Of a stretch of DNA of 64,000 nt, positions 8,718 to 16,841 are shown piece after piece. Numbering within the stretch: position 1 is the first letter of the stretch; each line of letters opens with the position of its first letter. The stretch is taken from NCBI RefSeq assembly GCF_002934625.1, contig NZ_PTJD01000010.1, positions 119,266 through 183,265 on the forward strand, written 5' to 3'. Under the pieces are notes generated by a model, which was not told the DNA's origin, searched no databases, and was given only the letters and a program-made list of their open reading frames with translations. The stretch is from Kineococcus xinjiangensis. GTDB lineage: Bacteria; Actinomycetota; Actinomycetes; Actinomycetales; Kineococcaceae. The position numbers and the translations under genes are program-made.

Positions 8718-9770
8718 ATGCGGCTGGGCGTGCTCGACGTGGGCTCCAACACCGTCCACCTGCTGGTGGTGGACGCGCACCCCGGGGCGCGCCCCCTCCC
8801 GGCGTCCTCCTTCAAGGTGCCGCTGCGGCTCGCGGAGCACCTCGACGACGCCGGCGCCCTGCGCGAGGCGGGCGTCGAGGCGCTGGCCAGCACGGTCGCC
8901 AAGGCCGTCGACGTGGCGGAGGACCGCGGCTGCACCGAACTGCTGCCCTTCGCCACCTCGGCCGTGCGCGAGGCGGCCAACGGCGAGGAGGTCCTGCAGC
9001 GGGTCGAGGACGCCACCGGCGTGCGGCTGCGGGTCCTGCCCGGGCGCGCGGAGGCCGAGCTGACGTTCCTCGCGGTGCGGCGCTGGTACGGCTGGTCGCG
9101 CGGCTGCATCCTCGTCCTCGACATCGGCGGCGGGTCCCTGGAGCTGGCCGCGGGCATCGACGAGATCCCCGACGTGGCGGTCTCCCTGCCGCTGGGGGCG
9201 GGGCGCCTGACGCGCGACTGGCTGCGCCACGACCCGCCCAAGGCGGGGGAGGTCAAGGAGCTGCGCGGCTACGTCCGGCGCCAGGTGGCCTCCGTCGTGC
9301 GCGAGGTCGGCCGCATGGAGGCCCAGCACGTGGCGGTGACCAGCAAGACGTTCCGCAGCCTGGCGCGCATCGCGGGCGCGGCCCCGAGCGCCGACGGGCC
9401 CTTCGTGCGGCGCGTGCTGCGCCACTCCGACCTCGTGGAGTGGGTGCCGAAGCTCGCCGACATGAGCGCTGCGAAGCGCACCGAGCTGCCCGGCGTCTCC
9501 GTGGAGCGCGCGCCGCAGCTGCTGGCCGGTGCCCTGGTGGCCGAGGCGGCGCTGGACCTGCTGGACATCCGGGAGGTGGAGGTCTGCCCGTGGGCGCTGC
9601 GCGAGGGCGTCATCCTGCGCCGCCTGGACGCCATCGCCGCCGGGGCGGAGCGCGGCTCCCTCGAGGCGCGCGGCCCCGGTCAGGGGGACGGCTCCCGGGA
9701 GGTCGCCGGGGCGGGCACCCGATCTAGCCTGGTGTCGTGGATCCCGACCGGAACGACGGCGGCGCTGTGA
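8718..9770 (+). CDS. ppx: Ppx/GppA family exopolyphosphatase
   Basis: 350 residues, the short Ppx form also seen in M. tuberculosis Rv0496. Hydrolyses polyphosphate and/or pppGpp, linking phosphate storage to the stringent response. The actin-like ATPase motifs are [14 protein letters not shown] (phosphate 1) and [15 protein letters not shown] (phosphate 2); [12 protein letters not shown] is the conserved catalytic-site segment. It lacks the C-terminal HD-like domain of E. coli Ppx. The last 40 residues are low complexity and overlap the next gene. Confidence 0.92.
   Translation: MRLGVLDVGSNTVHLLVVDAHPGARPLPASSFKVPLRLAEHLDDAGALREAGVEALASTVAKAVDVAEDRGCTELLPFATSAVREAANGEEVLQRVEDATGVRLRVLPGRAEAELTFLAVRRWYGWSRGCILVLDIGGGSLELAAGIDEIPDVAVSLPLGAGRLTRDWLRHDPPKAGEVKELRGYVRRQVASVVREVGRMEAQHVAVTSKTFRSLARIAGAAPSADGPFVRRVLRHSDLVEWVPKLADMSAAKRTELPGVSVERAPQLLAGALVAEAALDLLDIREVEVCPWALREGVILRRLDAIAAGAERGSLEARGPGQGDGSREVAGAGTRSSLVSWIPTGTTAAL
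9725..9730 (+). promoter_or_regulatory. Leaderless -10 (TAGCCT) inside the end of ppx
   Basis: TAGCCT ends 6 nt before GTG 9737. It lies within the ppx coding region and would give the isomerase an independent promoter. Confidence 0.55.
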
Positions 9771-10609
9771 GCGGAACGGACCCGGAGCGGCGGGACGGCC
9801 CCCCGGGGCGCGACCGCATCCCCGTGGGGCTGTCCTCCTCCTGCGCCTACCCCGAGGCGACGACGGCGGCCTTCGAGATGGCCGGCAGGCTCGGCTACGA
9901 CGGCGTCGAGATCATGGTGTGGACGGACCCGGTCAGCCAGGACGTCCGCGCCCTGGAGCAGCTCTCCGGCCACTACGGCGTGCCGGTGCTGGCGATCCAC
10001 GCGCCGACCCTGCTGCTGACGCAGCGCACGTGGGGCCGCGACCCCTGGGGCAAGGTGGAGCGCTCCTGCGAGATGGCGGCGCAGCTCGGGGCGGGCACCG
10101 TGGTGGTGCACCCGCCGTTCCGCTGGCAGCGGGAGTACGCGGCCTCGTTCGTGGCGGGGGTGCGGCGGGTGGAGGCGAGCACCGGCATCACCCTGGCCGT
10201 GGAGAACATGTTCCCCTGGCGCGCGCGGGGCCGGGAGGTCGTGGCCTACGCGCCCGGCTGGGACCCCACCCACCTCGACTACGACCACCTGACGCTGGAC
10301 ATCTCCCACGCGGCGACGTCCGGCCTGGACGCGCTGCGGCTGGCGCACGCGTTCGGCGACCGCCTGGCCCACCTGCACCTGTGCGACGGGTCGGGCTCGT
10401 TCAAGGACGAGCACCTCGTGCCGGGGCGGGGCGCCCAGCCGTGCGCGGAGGTCCTGCAGTGGCTGGCGGCGCGGGACTGGCAGGGGACGGTCGTGGTGGA
10501 GGTCAACACCCGCAAGGCGCGCAACCGCGCCGAACGGGAGCACGACCTGGCCGAGACGCTGGCGCACGCCCGGGAGCACCTGGCGCGGCCCGCTGCGGCC
10601 ACCGGGTGA
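9737..10609 (+). CDS. Sugar phosphate isomerase/epimerase (AP endonuclease 2-like TIM barrel)
   Basis: 290 residues. Xylose-isomerase-like TIM barrel with metal-ligand segments [40 protein letters not shown] and VVVEVN. Equivalent in position to Rv0498 next to ppx in mycobacteria; the substrate is not known. The start is either GTG 9737 (after TAGCCT, overlapping ppx by 34 bp) or GTG 9767 (GTGA overlap with the ppx stop). Confidence 0.85.
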   Translation: MDPDRNDGGAVSGTDPERRDGPPGRDRIPVGLSSSCAYPEATTAAFEMAGRLGYDGVEIMVWTDPVSQDVRALEQLSGHYGVPVLAIHAPTLLLTQRTWGRDPWGKVERSCEMAAQLGAGTVVVHPPFRWQREYAASFVAGVRRVEASTGITLAVENMFPWRARGREVVAYAPGWDPTHLDYDHLTLDISHAATSGLDALRLAHAFGDRLAHLHLCDGSGSFKDEHLVPGRGAQPCAEVLQWLAARDWQGTVVVEVNTRKARNRAEREHDLAETLAHAREHLARPAAATG

Positions 10610-10616
10610 GCCCGGG

Positions 10617-11477
10617 ATGAGCGCAGGGACGAGCGGGAGGACGGGCGTGGAGCAGGACGCAGCGGGGAAGCGGCCCGGGACCCTGGCGATCGTGGGGGCC
10701 GGGGTGATGGGCCAGACCCTCCTCGGGGGGCTGCTGCGCGCCGGCCGCGACCCAGGATCGGTCCTCGTGGTGGACCGGCGGATGGGGCGGGCGGAGGAGC
10801 TGCACGACCGCTTCGGCGTGCGGGTCGTCTCCGACCTCGCGGAGGTCGCCGCCGCGGGCACGGTCCTCCTCGTCGTCAAGCCGCAGGACATGGCCGACCT
10901 GCTGGCCGCCCTGCGCGAGCACCTGCACCCCCGTGCGCTGGTGGTCTCCCTCGCCGCCGGGACCACCACGGACTTCTGCGAGCGGCACCTGCCCCCGGGC
11001 ACGGCCGTCGTGCGGGTCATGCCGAACACCCCCTCCCTCGTGGACGAGGGGATGGCCGGGCTGGCGGGGGGCCGGCACTGCGCCCCGGAGGACCTCTCGC
11101 AGGCGGAGGAGCTGCTGCGCTCCTGCGGGCGGACGGTCGTGCTCGCGGAGAAGCACCTCGACGCGGTCACCGCCCTGTCCGGCTCGGGCCCGGCGTACGT
11201 CTTCTACGTGGTGGAGGCGATGGTCGAGGCCGGTGTCGTGCTCGGGCTGCCCCGCGCCACCGCCACGGAACTCGTCGTGCAGACGGTGGTGGGGGCGGCG
11301 GCGATGCTGCGGGAGACCGGCCAGCACCCCACGGTGCTGCGCGAGCAGGTGACGTCCCCGGCGGGGACCACGGCTGCGGCGCTGCGCCAGCTCGACGAGC
11401 ACAAGGTGCGGGCGGCGTTCGTCACGGCGGTCGAGGCGGCCTGTGCCCGCTCCAGGCAGCTCTCCGGCGGCGTCTGA
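10617..11477 (+). CDS. proC: Pyrroline-5-carboxylate reductase
   Basis: 286 residues. Last step of proline synthesis, NAD(P)H-dependent. Shows the Rossmann motif IVGAGVMGQTLLGGLL (near residue 26), VMPNTPSLVDEGM, and the C-terminal SGSGPAYVF and TSPAGTTAAAL signatures. It starts 7 bp after the isomerase stop, so it probably shares a transcript. In mycobacteria proC is directly followed by the HTH and bS22 genes; here about 2.9 kb of other genes separate them. Confidence 0.97.
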   Translation: MSAGTSGRTGVEQDAAGKRPGTLAIVGAGVMGQTLLGGLLRAGRDPGSVLVVDRRMGRAEELHDRFGVRVVSDLAEVAAAGTVLLVVKPQDMADLLAALREHLHPRALVVSLAAGTTTDFCERHLPPGTAVVRVMPNTPSLVDEGMAGLAGGRHCAPEDLSQAEELLRSCGRTVVLAEKHLDAVTALSGSGPAYVFYVVEAMVEAGVVLGLPRATATELVVQTVVGAAAMLRETGQHPTVLREQVTSPAGTTAAALRQLDEHKVRAAFVTAVEAACARSRQLSGGV

Positions 11478-11577
11478 GCCGCGCGGAGGGCCACCGGGGA
11501 CCGCTCCGGCCGCCGCGGGGTCGCGACCGCGAAGGCCCCGGAGGCGGTGCCCGGCGTGCCCGTGCGGCCACAGCGGG

Positions 11578-11583
11578 TACCGT
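11578..11583 (+). promoter_or_regulatory. Leaderless -10 (TACCGT) for the AcuC-like gene
   Basis: TACCGT ends 6 nt before ATG 11590. Confidence 0.65.
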
Positions 11584-11589
11584 GCCCGC

Positions 11590-12828
11590 ATGGGATCCGC
11601 CCCCACGGCCTCCGCGGGGCCTGCCGGCACCGCCTCCGCAGCCGCCGGGCAGGGCGTGCAGGTCGTCTGGGACCCGGTCTTCAACCGCTACGACTTCGGT
11701 CTCTGCCACCCGATGTCGCCGGTCCGCCTCGACCTGACCGCGCGCCTCTGCGTGAGCCTCGGGCTCTTCGACGACCCGCAGGTGTCGGTGGTGACGTCCC
11801 GCCCGGCCCCGGACGAGCTGCTGGAGACGGTCCACGAGGCGGAGTACATCGCGGCGGTGCGGCGAGCCTCGGAGGACCCGGTGTGCGCGGAGGAGCGCTA
11901 CGGGCTGGGGACGGACGACGACCCGGCGTTCCGGGGGATGCACGAGGCCGGTGCCCGCATCGTCGGGGCCTCCACGGACCTGGCGCTGGCCGTCTGGCGC
12001 GGCCGGTGCCTGCACGGGGTGAACTTCTGCGGCGGCATGCACCACGCCATGCCGGGCTACGCCAGCGGCTTCTGCGTCTACAACGACGCGGCGGTGGCGA
12101 TCAGGGCACTGCTGGACGAGGGCGCCCGGCGGGTGGCCTACGTCGACACCGACGTCCACCACGGCGACGGGCCGCAGGCGGTGTTCTGGGACGACCCGCG
12201 GGTGCTCACGGTGAGCGTCCACGAGTCGGGGCGGACGCTCTTCCCCGGCACCGGCTACCCCGACGAGGTCGGCGGGCGGGGCGCCGAGGGCACGGCCGTC
12301 AACGTGGCGCTGCCCGCGGGGGTGGCGGACGCGGGGTGGCTGCGGGCCGTGCACGCCGTCGTGCCGCCGCTGCTGCGCTCGTTCGAGCCGGACGTCCTCA
12401 TCACCCAGCACGGCTGCGACACCCACTCCCTGGACCCGTTGGGGCACCTGGTGGTGTCGGTCGACGCGCAGCGGCAGGTGGCGCGGACGCTGCACGAGCT
12501 GGCCCACGAGGTGGCGGGGGGCCGCTGGGTCGCGCTGGGCGGGGGCGGCTACGCGATCGTGGACGTGGTGCCGCGGGCGTGGGCCCACCTGGTCGCCGAG
12601 GTCGCGCACCGGCCGCTGGAGCCGGCGACGCCGGTGCCCGCGGAGTGGCGCCGCCACGTGGAGACGCTGACCGGCCGGTCCGCACCCGCGCGGATGACCG
12701 ACGGCGAGCCCGCGCACTGGGACGGCTGGGAGTCGGGGTTCGACCCCGCAGACGCGGTGGACCGGGCGATCCTGGCGACCCGCAACGCGGTCTTCCCCTT
12801 CCTCGGCCTCGACCCGCTCTTCGACTAG
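11590..12828 (+). CDS. acuC: Acetoin utilization protein AcuC-type deacetylase
   Basis: 412 residues. Class I histone-deacetylase-like zinc enzyme; in Bacillus AcuC deacetylates acetyl-CoA synthetase. Seen: GGMHHAMPGYASGFCVYND (catalytic His pair), VDTDVHHGDG (zinc ligands), TQHGCDTHSLDPLGHL (zinc Asp) and GGGGYA. The C-terminal extension of about 70 residues is typical of actinobacterial AcuC. A weak 7-bp hairpin at 12845-12870 between this gene and the convergent lipoprotein gene may terminate both. Confidence 0.92.
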   Translation: MGSAPTASAGPAGTASAAAGQGVQVVWDPVFNRYDFGLCHPMSPVRLDLTARLCVSLGLFDDPQVSVVTSRPAPDELLETVHEAEYIAAVRRASEDPVCAEERYGLGTDDDPAFRGMHEAGARIVGASTDLALAVWRGRCLHGVNFCGGMHHAMPGYASGFCVYNDAAVAIRALLDEGARRVAYVDTDVHHGDGPQAVFWDDPRVLTVSVHESGRTLFPGTGYPDEVGGRGAEGTAVNVALPAGVADAGWLRAVHAVVPPLLRSFEPDVLITQHGCDTHSLDPLGHLVVSVDAQRQVARTLHELAHEVAGGRWVALGGGGYAIVDVVPRAWAHLVAEVAHRPLEPATPVPAEWRRHVETLTGRSAPARMTDGEPAHWDGWESGFDPADAVDRAILATRNAVFPFLGLDPLFD

Positions 12829-12873
12829 GGGCCGTCTCCTCGCGGCACCCGTGCCGGCCGGGCCGGGTGCTGG

Positions 12874-13278
12874 TCAGGTGGCGTCGGGACAGCCGCTGCC
12901 CAGGGCGGTGCCCCAGCCCCCGCCCCGCGGGGAGGAGGACAGCTCCTCGCCGTCGACCAGCAGTCGCGGCTCCGGTGCGTCCTCGGGGACGACCAGCACG
13001 ACCTCCCCGGGCACCTCGACCCTGGCGGAGGCCAGGGTGGCGCCGGCGCTGACGATCTCCACCTGCGCCTGGTGACCGACGGGGTGCGCGGGGGTCTCTC
13101 CCACGCAGACCGTGACCTCGGTGTTCGCCGAGGTCACCTCCGGGGGTTCCTGCCCCCCGCATGCCGAGCAGGCGGCGGTCGCCACGAGGACCACCGCTGC
13201 CGCGGACAGCGCCGACGGCCACCCCCGAGGGCGTTTCCGGACCGGGGCCCCGCCACTGGTGCGCACCTGCGCATCCAA
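12874..13278 (-). CDS. Putative lipoprotein, function unknown
   Basis: 134 residues from a TTG at 13278 (GTG 13266 is an alternative). A basic N-terminus (RKRPRGWPS) precedes a hydrophobic stretch ending VATAACSACGG, a plausible though imperfect lipobox. The mature part is a small beta-rich domain ending in GSGCPDAT. No family recognised. Convergent with acuC. Confidence 0.6.
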   Translation of the reverse strand: MDAQVRTSGGAPVRKRPRGWPSALSAAAVVLVATAACSACGGQEPPEVTSANTEVTVCVGETPAHPVGHQAQVEIVSAGATLASARVEVPGEVVLVVPEDAPEPRLLVDGEELSSSPRGGGWGTALGSGCPDAT

Positions 13279-13322
13279 GCAGTCCCGTCGGGCTCACGGG
13301 CTCTTTCGCACGAGCGTGCTCG

Positions 13323-13609
13323 TCATGCCGGGGAGGCGGCGACGAAGGCTTCGACGGCGTCGAGGTCGCGCGGCTGCAGGCCGTGGCTGGGCCTGGGGCG
13401 GATCAGCAACGCGCGGCCGGTGCCCAGCGGATGCGGTACTCGAAGCCACCGGAGTAGGCGCTGCGGATGCGCGGGGGAGCGCTCCAGCCGGGACGGGAGG
13501 CGTTGAGCACCCCGTCGACGTCCAGCAGCCACACCGTCCGCGGCTCCACCGCCTGCTCCACCAGCACCTCCACCGCGCTTCGTCGCCCCACCGGCCATGG
13601 TCCCGGCAA
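13323..13609 (-). pseudogene. HAD-like protein remnant with internal deletion and frameshift
   Basis: The first frame reads TVWLLDVDGVLNASRPGW (HAD motif I, DxDG) to EYRIRWAPA, then stops at 13403-13405. The shifted frame continues with GRALLIRPRPSHGLQPRD and DAVEAFVAASPA, stopping at 13323. From memory of actinobacterial homologues, these are the normal beginning and end of a protein of roughly 150 residues whose middle is absent. The junction lies near 13410-13425. It is a deletion remnant, not a sequencing slip, because the central domain is missing altogether. Confidence 0.75.
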
Positions 13610-13700
13610 CCAGCCGCGCCGTCGCCTGCGACGTCATGACGCAGACGATGCGACCGGGGCCGACGTCCGGCGCCCGCCGTCCTCGTCGGGCGAGCCCTCC

Positions 13701-14216
13701 TCAGCCGTCCTCGTCGGATTCGGGGAGGCGGAGCTTGAAGCCGGTGTGCGAGGCGGTGAAGCCGAGGCGGCCGTAGAAGCGGTGCGCCGCTGTCCGGCTG
13801 GTGTCGCTGGTCAGCTGGACCAGTGCGCAGCCCCGCCGCCGTGCCTCCGCGATCGCCCAGCGCATCATCGCCGCGCCCAGACCGCGCCCGCGGTGGTCGT
13901 GGCGGACGCGCACGGCCTCCACCTGCGCCCGCAGCGCTCCTCGACGGGCCAGGCCCGGGATGAAGGTCAGCTGCATCGTGGCGACGATCTCGCCGTCGTG
14001 CTCGACGACCACCAGCAGTTGGGCGGGGTCGGTGTCGATGGCCTCGAACGCGGCCAGGTAGGGCGTGAGGTCGGCGTCGGCGTCGCTGTCGTCGAGGTGC
14101 CGCCCCGGCTGCTCGGCGGCGATCAGATCGACGACGGCCGCCACGTCCGCCCGCACCGCGCGGCGCAGGCTCATCCGCACACGCGCCACGTCCAGGGGCG
14201 TCGGTTCCGTGGTCAC
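13701..14216 (-). CDS. GNAT family N-acetyltransferase
   Basis: 171 residues. A complete GNAT fold: RRAVRADVAAVVDLI at the start, the acetyl-CoA loop HDHRGRGLGAAMMRWA, and AAHRFYGRLGF at the end. GTG 14216 has a GGAGG ribosome site. The substrate is unknown; the sequence resembles small-molecule acetyltransferases of the PA4794/YhhY type only in general pattern. Confidence 0.88.
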   Translation of the reverse strand: MTTEPTPLDVARVRMSLRRAVRADVAAVVDLIAAEQPGRHLDDSDADADLTPYLAAFEAIDTDPAQLLVVVEHDGEIVATMQLTFIPGLARRGALRAQVEAVRVRHDHRGRGLGAAMMRWAIAEARRRGCALVQLTSDTSRTAAHRFYGRLGFTASHTGFKLRLPESDEDG

Positions 14217-14270
14217 GACTCGCCGTCCTCCGATCCGCCGGACGCGCCCGGGGAGCGTCGTCCACCTGAC

Positions 14271-14290
14271 GTGATATCACCCTGGGTGAT
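14271..14290. promoter_or_regulatory. Overlapping palindromes, likely operator
   Basis: GTGATATCAC (14271-14280) is a perfect 10-bp palindrome. It overlaps ATCACCC-T-GGGTGAT (14276-14290), a 7-bp inverted repeat with one central base. This A+T-rich island lies between the divergent GNAT gene and the small HTH gene, so it may bind a regulator of either. Confidence 0.55.
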
Positions 14291-14413
14291 CGATTGGTCG
14301 CTCAAACCTTCCTAATCCGTCCCACCTGCCCCTACAGTGGGCAGGGATCGCGCGGGATCGCAGCCCGGGACGGTGACCGGGTAGCTGGCGCGCGCCGAAG
14401 GAGCGCTGTGGGG

Positions 14414-14614
14414 ATGCCAGAGGACCGCCCGCTGACCGACGTCCGGTTCCTGACCGTGGCGGAGGTCGCGTCGTTGATGCGCGTTTCGAAGATGACCGTG
14501 TACCGGCTGGTGCACCACGGGGAGCTACCCGCGGTCCGCGTCGGCCGGTCCTTCCGCGTCCCCGAGCACGCGGTCCACGAGTACCTCCGCCAGCCGTTCA
14601 TCGACACCGCCTGA
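14414..14614 (+). CDS. Small HTH DNA-binding protein (excisionase/MerR-like, Rv0500A type)
   Basis: 66 residues from ATG 14414 (or 68 from GTG 14408). AAGGAG at 14398-14403 is 4 nt from the GTG and 10 nt from the ATG. The whole protein is one winged HTH: FLTVAEVASLMRVSKMTVYR then VRVGRSFRVPEHAVHEYL. It matches the small protein that in mycobacteria sits between proC and bS22. A TACAGT box at 14333-14338 is a possible -10 with a leader of about 70 nt. Confidence 0.88.
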   Translation: MPEDRPLTDVRFLTVAEVASLMRVSKMTVYRLVHHGELPAVRVGRSFRVPEHAVHEYLRQPFIDTA

Positions 14615-14660
14615 CGGCTGCCGGCACTCCCGATCGAGCGGCGGGCCCGAGCGCCGACCC

Positions 14661-14687
14661 GGCCGTCCGACACCCCGTCGGGCGGCC
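14661..14687 (+). terminator. Hairpin terminator after the HTH gene
   Basis: 11-bp stem with one G-T pair (arms 14661-14671 and 14677-14687, GGCCGTCCGAC against GTCGGGCGGCC) and a 5-nt loop, 46 bp after the stop. Confidence 0.6.
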
Positions 14688-14846
14688 TGCACCGGTGCGC
14701 CAGCAGCAGTGCCGGGTCGCCGGTACCCTGGACCCGGTACGCCGTGGCCACCTCCCCGCCGGGGACGACCCCCGGGTCGAGGGCTGCGGCCCTGCAGTGC
14801 ACGACGTCCTGTGCACGTCCGACCCGTCGAAGTGAGCGAGGACCCC

Positions 14847-14945
14847 TTGGGCTCTGTCATCAAGAAGCGCCGCAAGCGCATGGCCAAGAAGAAGCACCGC
14901 AAGCTGCTGCGCCGCACGCGCCACCAGCGCCGCAACAAGAAGTGA
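14847..14945 (+). CDS. Small ribosomal subunit protein bS22 (AURKAIP1/COX24 domain)
   Basis: A 32-residue, very basic protein (GSVIKKRRKRMAKKKHRKLL ... RRNKK), the family named bS22 in mycobacterial ribosome structures (Rv0500B). The TTG start at 14847 has GAGGA 5 nt upstream and gives the normal GSVIKKRRKR N-terminus; an in-frame GTG at 14832 would add five residues. A 15-bp terminator hairpin follows. The opposite strand carries the runaway end of a damaged kinase frame. Confidence 0.9.
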   Translation: MGSVIKKRRKRMAKKKHRKLLRRTRHQRRNKK

Positions 14946-14950
14946 TCCGC

Positions 14951-14983
14951 CGCGCGGCGGGTGGGACTCCCACCCGCCGCGCG
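14951..14983. terminator. Strong hairpin terminator after bS22
   Basis: Perfect 15-bp stem (arms 14951-14965 and 14969-14983, CGCGCGGCGGGTGGG and complement) with a 3-nt loop, 5 bp after the bS22 stop. Being symmetrical, it would also have served the convergent pfkB gene. Confidence 0.85.
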
Positions 14984-15055
14984 TCGCGTCCGGGGCCGGG
15001 CCCGTCGGTGACGCCGGCCGACCCCCGACCGGGTGCGGTCCCAGCCGCCACGGCG

Positions 15056-15865
15056 GCGCGCCACCAGCCCGTCGACGGCCCCGCTCGACAGCCCCGGCCG
15101 CCCGCCCCGCCGCGTCACCGTGCAGGCCGCCGCCGACGACGCCCAGCGCCCCGCCTCCCGGGGTGAGCGGCCCCGCAGCAGGGCCACGGCCAGCGCCGCG
15201 ACGAAGCTGTCGCCGCCACCCGTCGGATCCGCCACCTCCACGTCCGCGAGGGGCACGAGCTCGCTGCGGACGTCCCCGTCCCGCCACGCCACGACGTCGC
15301 CGTCGGACCCCGCCCCCAGCGCCACGATGCGCGGCCCGGCGCCCACCAGCTCCTCGGCCGCGGCGGCCACGGCCTCCGGGCCGTCCAGCTCCCGTCCCAG
15401 CAGCAGCTCCGCCTCGTGGGCGTCGGCGCGCAGCACTGTCGCGCTGCGCAGCACCTCCGCCCGCACCTCCCGGTCCTCCGGGGCGCCGTCCGCGACGACC
15501 AGGCCCCCGCCCTCCGCGGCCAGGCGCAGGGCCGCCAGCACCGCCTCCGTCGGCTGCTGCAGCTGCACCAGCACGCAGCGCGCCCCGCGCAGCGCCCCCG
15601 CGGCGGCCTCCACGTCCGCGGCGGTGAGCAGCGCTGCAGCGGGCACGTCCTCCAGCAGGCGTCCCACCGGGCCGCCCTGTGCGGGGGAGGTCTCCACCAC
15701 GTCCACGAGCAGGGTCGTCGCGCCCGGGCGGCGCACCACGGCGGAGACGTCGATCCCGTCCCGCCGGGCCTGCTCCAGCACGCTCGTCCCCGCGTCGTCG
15801 TCACCCACCACGCCGAGCAGGGCCACCGCGGCACCGAGCTGCGCCGCGGCCCGTGGGGGCGGCAA
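15056..15865 (-). pseudogene. PfkB/ribokinase-family carbohydrate kinase, truncated at both ends
   Basis: About 270 residues of PfkB fold: AAAQLGAAVALLGVVGDDDAG, VLVQLQQPTEAVL, LRADAHEAELLLGR and the catalytic ADPTGGGDSFVAAL. The first 40 or so residues of a ribokinase (nucleotide start, sugar-binding N-D and GGKGAN segments) are missing: the frame begins 9 bp after the chaB stop with only a TTG. It also has no stop near the normal end (GRPGLSSGAVDGLV) and runs on antisense through bS22 and the HTH gene to 14525. Probably inactive. Confidence 0.7.
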
Positions 15866-15874
15866 CGGGAGCCG

Positions 15875-16297
15875 TCAGCCGTCCTCGCGGGCCCGGCGCG
15901 TCTCCCGGTCGTTCGCCCTGCGCAGCGCGTCGACCAGCTCGTCCTTCGTCATCGACGAGCGGCCGTGGACGTCGAGGCGGCGTGCGAGCTCCATCAGGTG
16001 CTCCTTGGAGGCGTTGGCGTCCACGCCGCCGGCGGTGGGCCGGTCGGTGTCGCGGCCGCCCTCGGCCTGCGGGTCGGAGGGGCCCTTCCCGTCCTTGGGC
16101 TCCCAGTGGTCGCCGACCTTCTCGTGGGTGTGCTTCAGCGCGGAGAACGCGGTGCGGTGGGCGCGCTCGCCGTCGCCGTACTGCTCCTCCGCGGAGGCCA
16201 GCGTCTTCTCGTACGTGCGCTGCGCCTTGGCGTCCGAGCGCGCGATCGTGCTCGGCAGGTCGTCGGGGTCCGGCTGCTCGCTCGTCTCCTCCACCAT
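15875..16297 (-). CDS. ChaB family protein with C-terminal Rho-N/SAP-like segment
   Basis: 140 residues. The N-terminal ChaB domain (DLPSTIARSDAKAQRTYEKT, AFSALKHTHEKVGDHW) occurs in putative regulators of cation transport. After an acidic linker comes KEHLMELARRLDVHG..MTKDELVDALRRAN, like the Rho N-terminal/SAP helical motif, suggesting nucleic-acid contact (inference). Intact, unlike its downstream neighbour pfkB. Confidence 0.82.
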   Translation of the reverse strand: MVEETSEQPDPDDLPSTIARSDAKAQRTYEKTLASAEEQYGDGERAHRTAFSALKHTHEKVGDHWEPKDGKGPSDPQAEGGRDTDRPTAGGVDANASKEHLMELARRLDVHGRSSMTKDELVDALRRANDRETRRAREDG

Positions 16298-16347
16298 GGC
16301 GTGCAGCTACCCGGGGGCGGGACGGGGAAACCCCTGGACCCGTCCCG

Positions 16348-16803
16348 TCAGGGGCGCCGGCCCGTCACCACCAGCGACGTCGCGGTCAGGGCGGGGCGGG
16401 TCGAGCCGAGGAGCGCCACGACCTCCTCCCGGACCGCTGCGCGGGCCCCCGCGTCGAGGTCCCGCAGCTGCGCCTGCGCAGCCGTGCCGTCCACCAGCGC
16501 ACCCGCGAGCCCGGCGTCGAGCGGGACGCGCAGGGGGTGCCGGGTGACCTGCACGTCCTCCGCGCCGGCGCGCGCCAGCGGCAGGGCCGAGGCGCCCGCC
16601 CCGGCGCACGCGTCGAGCACCCGCTCACCCGGGAGCGGCGCGGTGGGCTGCACCGCGACCGCCGACACCGGGGCCCACAGGGCCGCGGTGAGGGCGTCGA
16701 AGGCGGGGGCGTCGAAGGCGGGGGCGTCGAAGGCGGGGGCGTCGAAGGCGGGGGCGTCGAAGGCGGGGGCGTCGCCGAGCCAGCCGGCGATGTCGGCACT
16801 CAC
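16348..16803 (-). pseudogene. Methyltransferase remnant with the catalytic core deleted in frame
   Basis: A 151-codon open frame. It starts SADIAGWLG, has five DAPAF repeats, then LTAALWAPVSAVAV and GERVLDACAGAGASALPLA (SAM motif I), then jumps to VQVTRHPLRVPLDAGLAGAL and ends TATSLVVTGRRP. In homologues recalled from actinobacteria, motif I and this C-terminus are separated by well over 100 residues carrying the rest of the SAM-binding fold. The deletion kept the frame, so a small protein may still be made, but methyl transfer is unlikely. Confidence 0.65.
16694..16768 (-). repeat. 15-bp minisatellite, five exact copies
   Basis: GCGTCGAAGGCGGGG (plus strand) is repeated five times without change inside the methyltransferase remnant, coding for DAPAF five times. 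Perfect identity implies recent expansion by slippage or unequal exchange. Confidence 0.95.
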
Positions 16804-16841
16804 GGCGGACCTCCGGGGTGGGGGAGGGGACGCCGCAGACG

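Noticed and set aside
9680..11170. Minus-strand frame opposite the isomerase and proC
   Set aside because: Shadow frame with no domain signature.
14525..15055. C-terminal extension of the PfkB kinase as real protein
   Set aside because: It is antisense to bS22 and the HTH gene, is Arg-rich, and follows the normal end of the family. It is run-on after loss of the stop.
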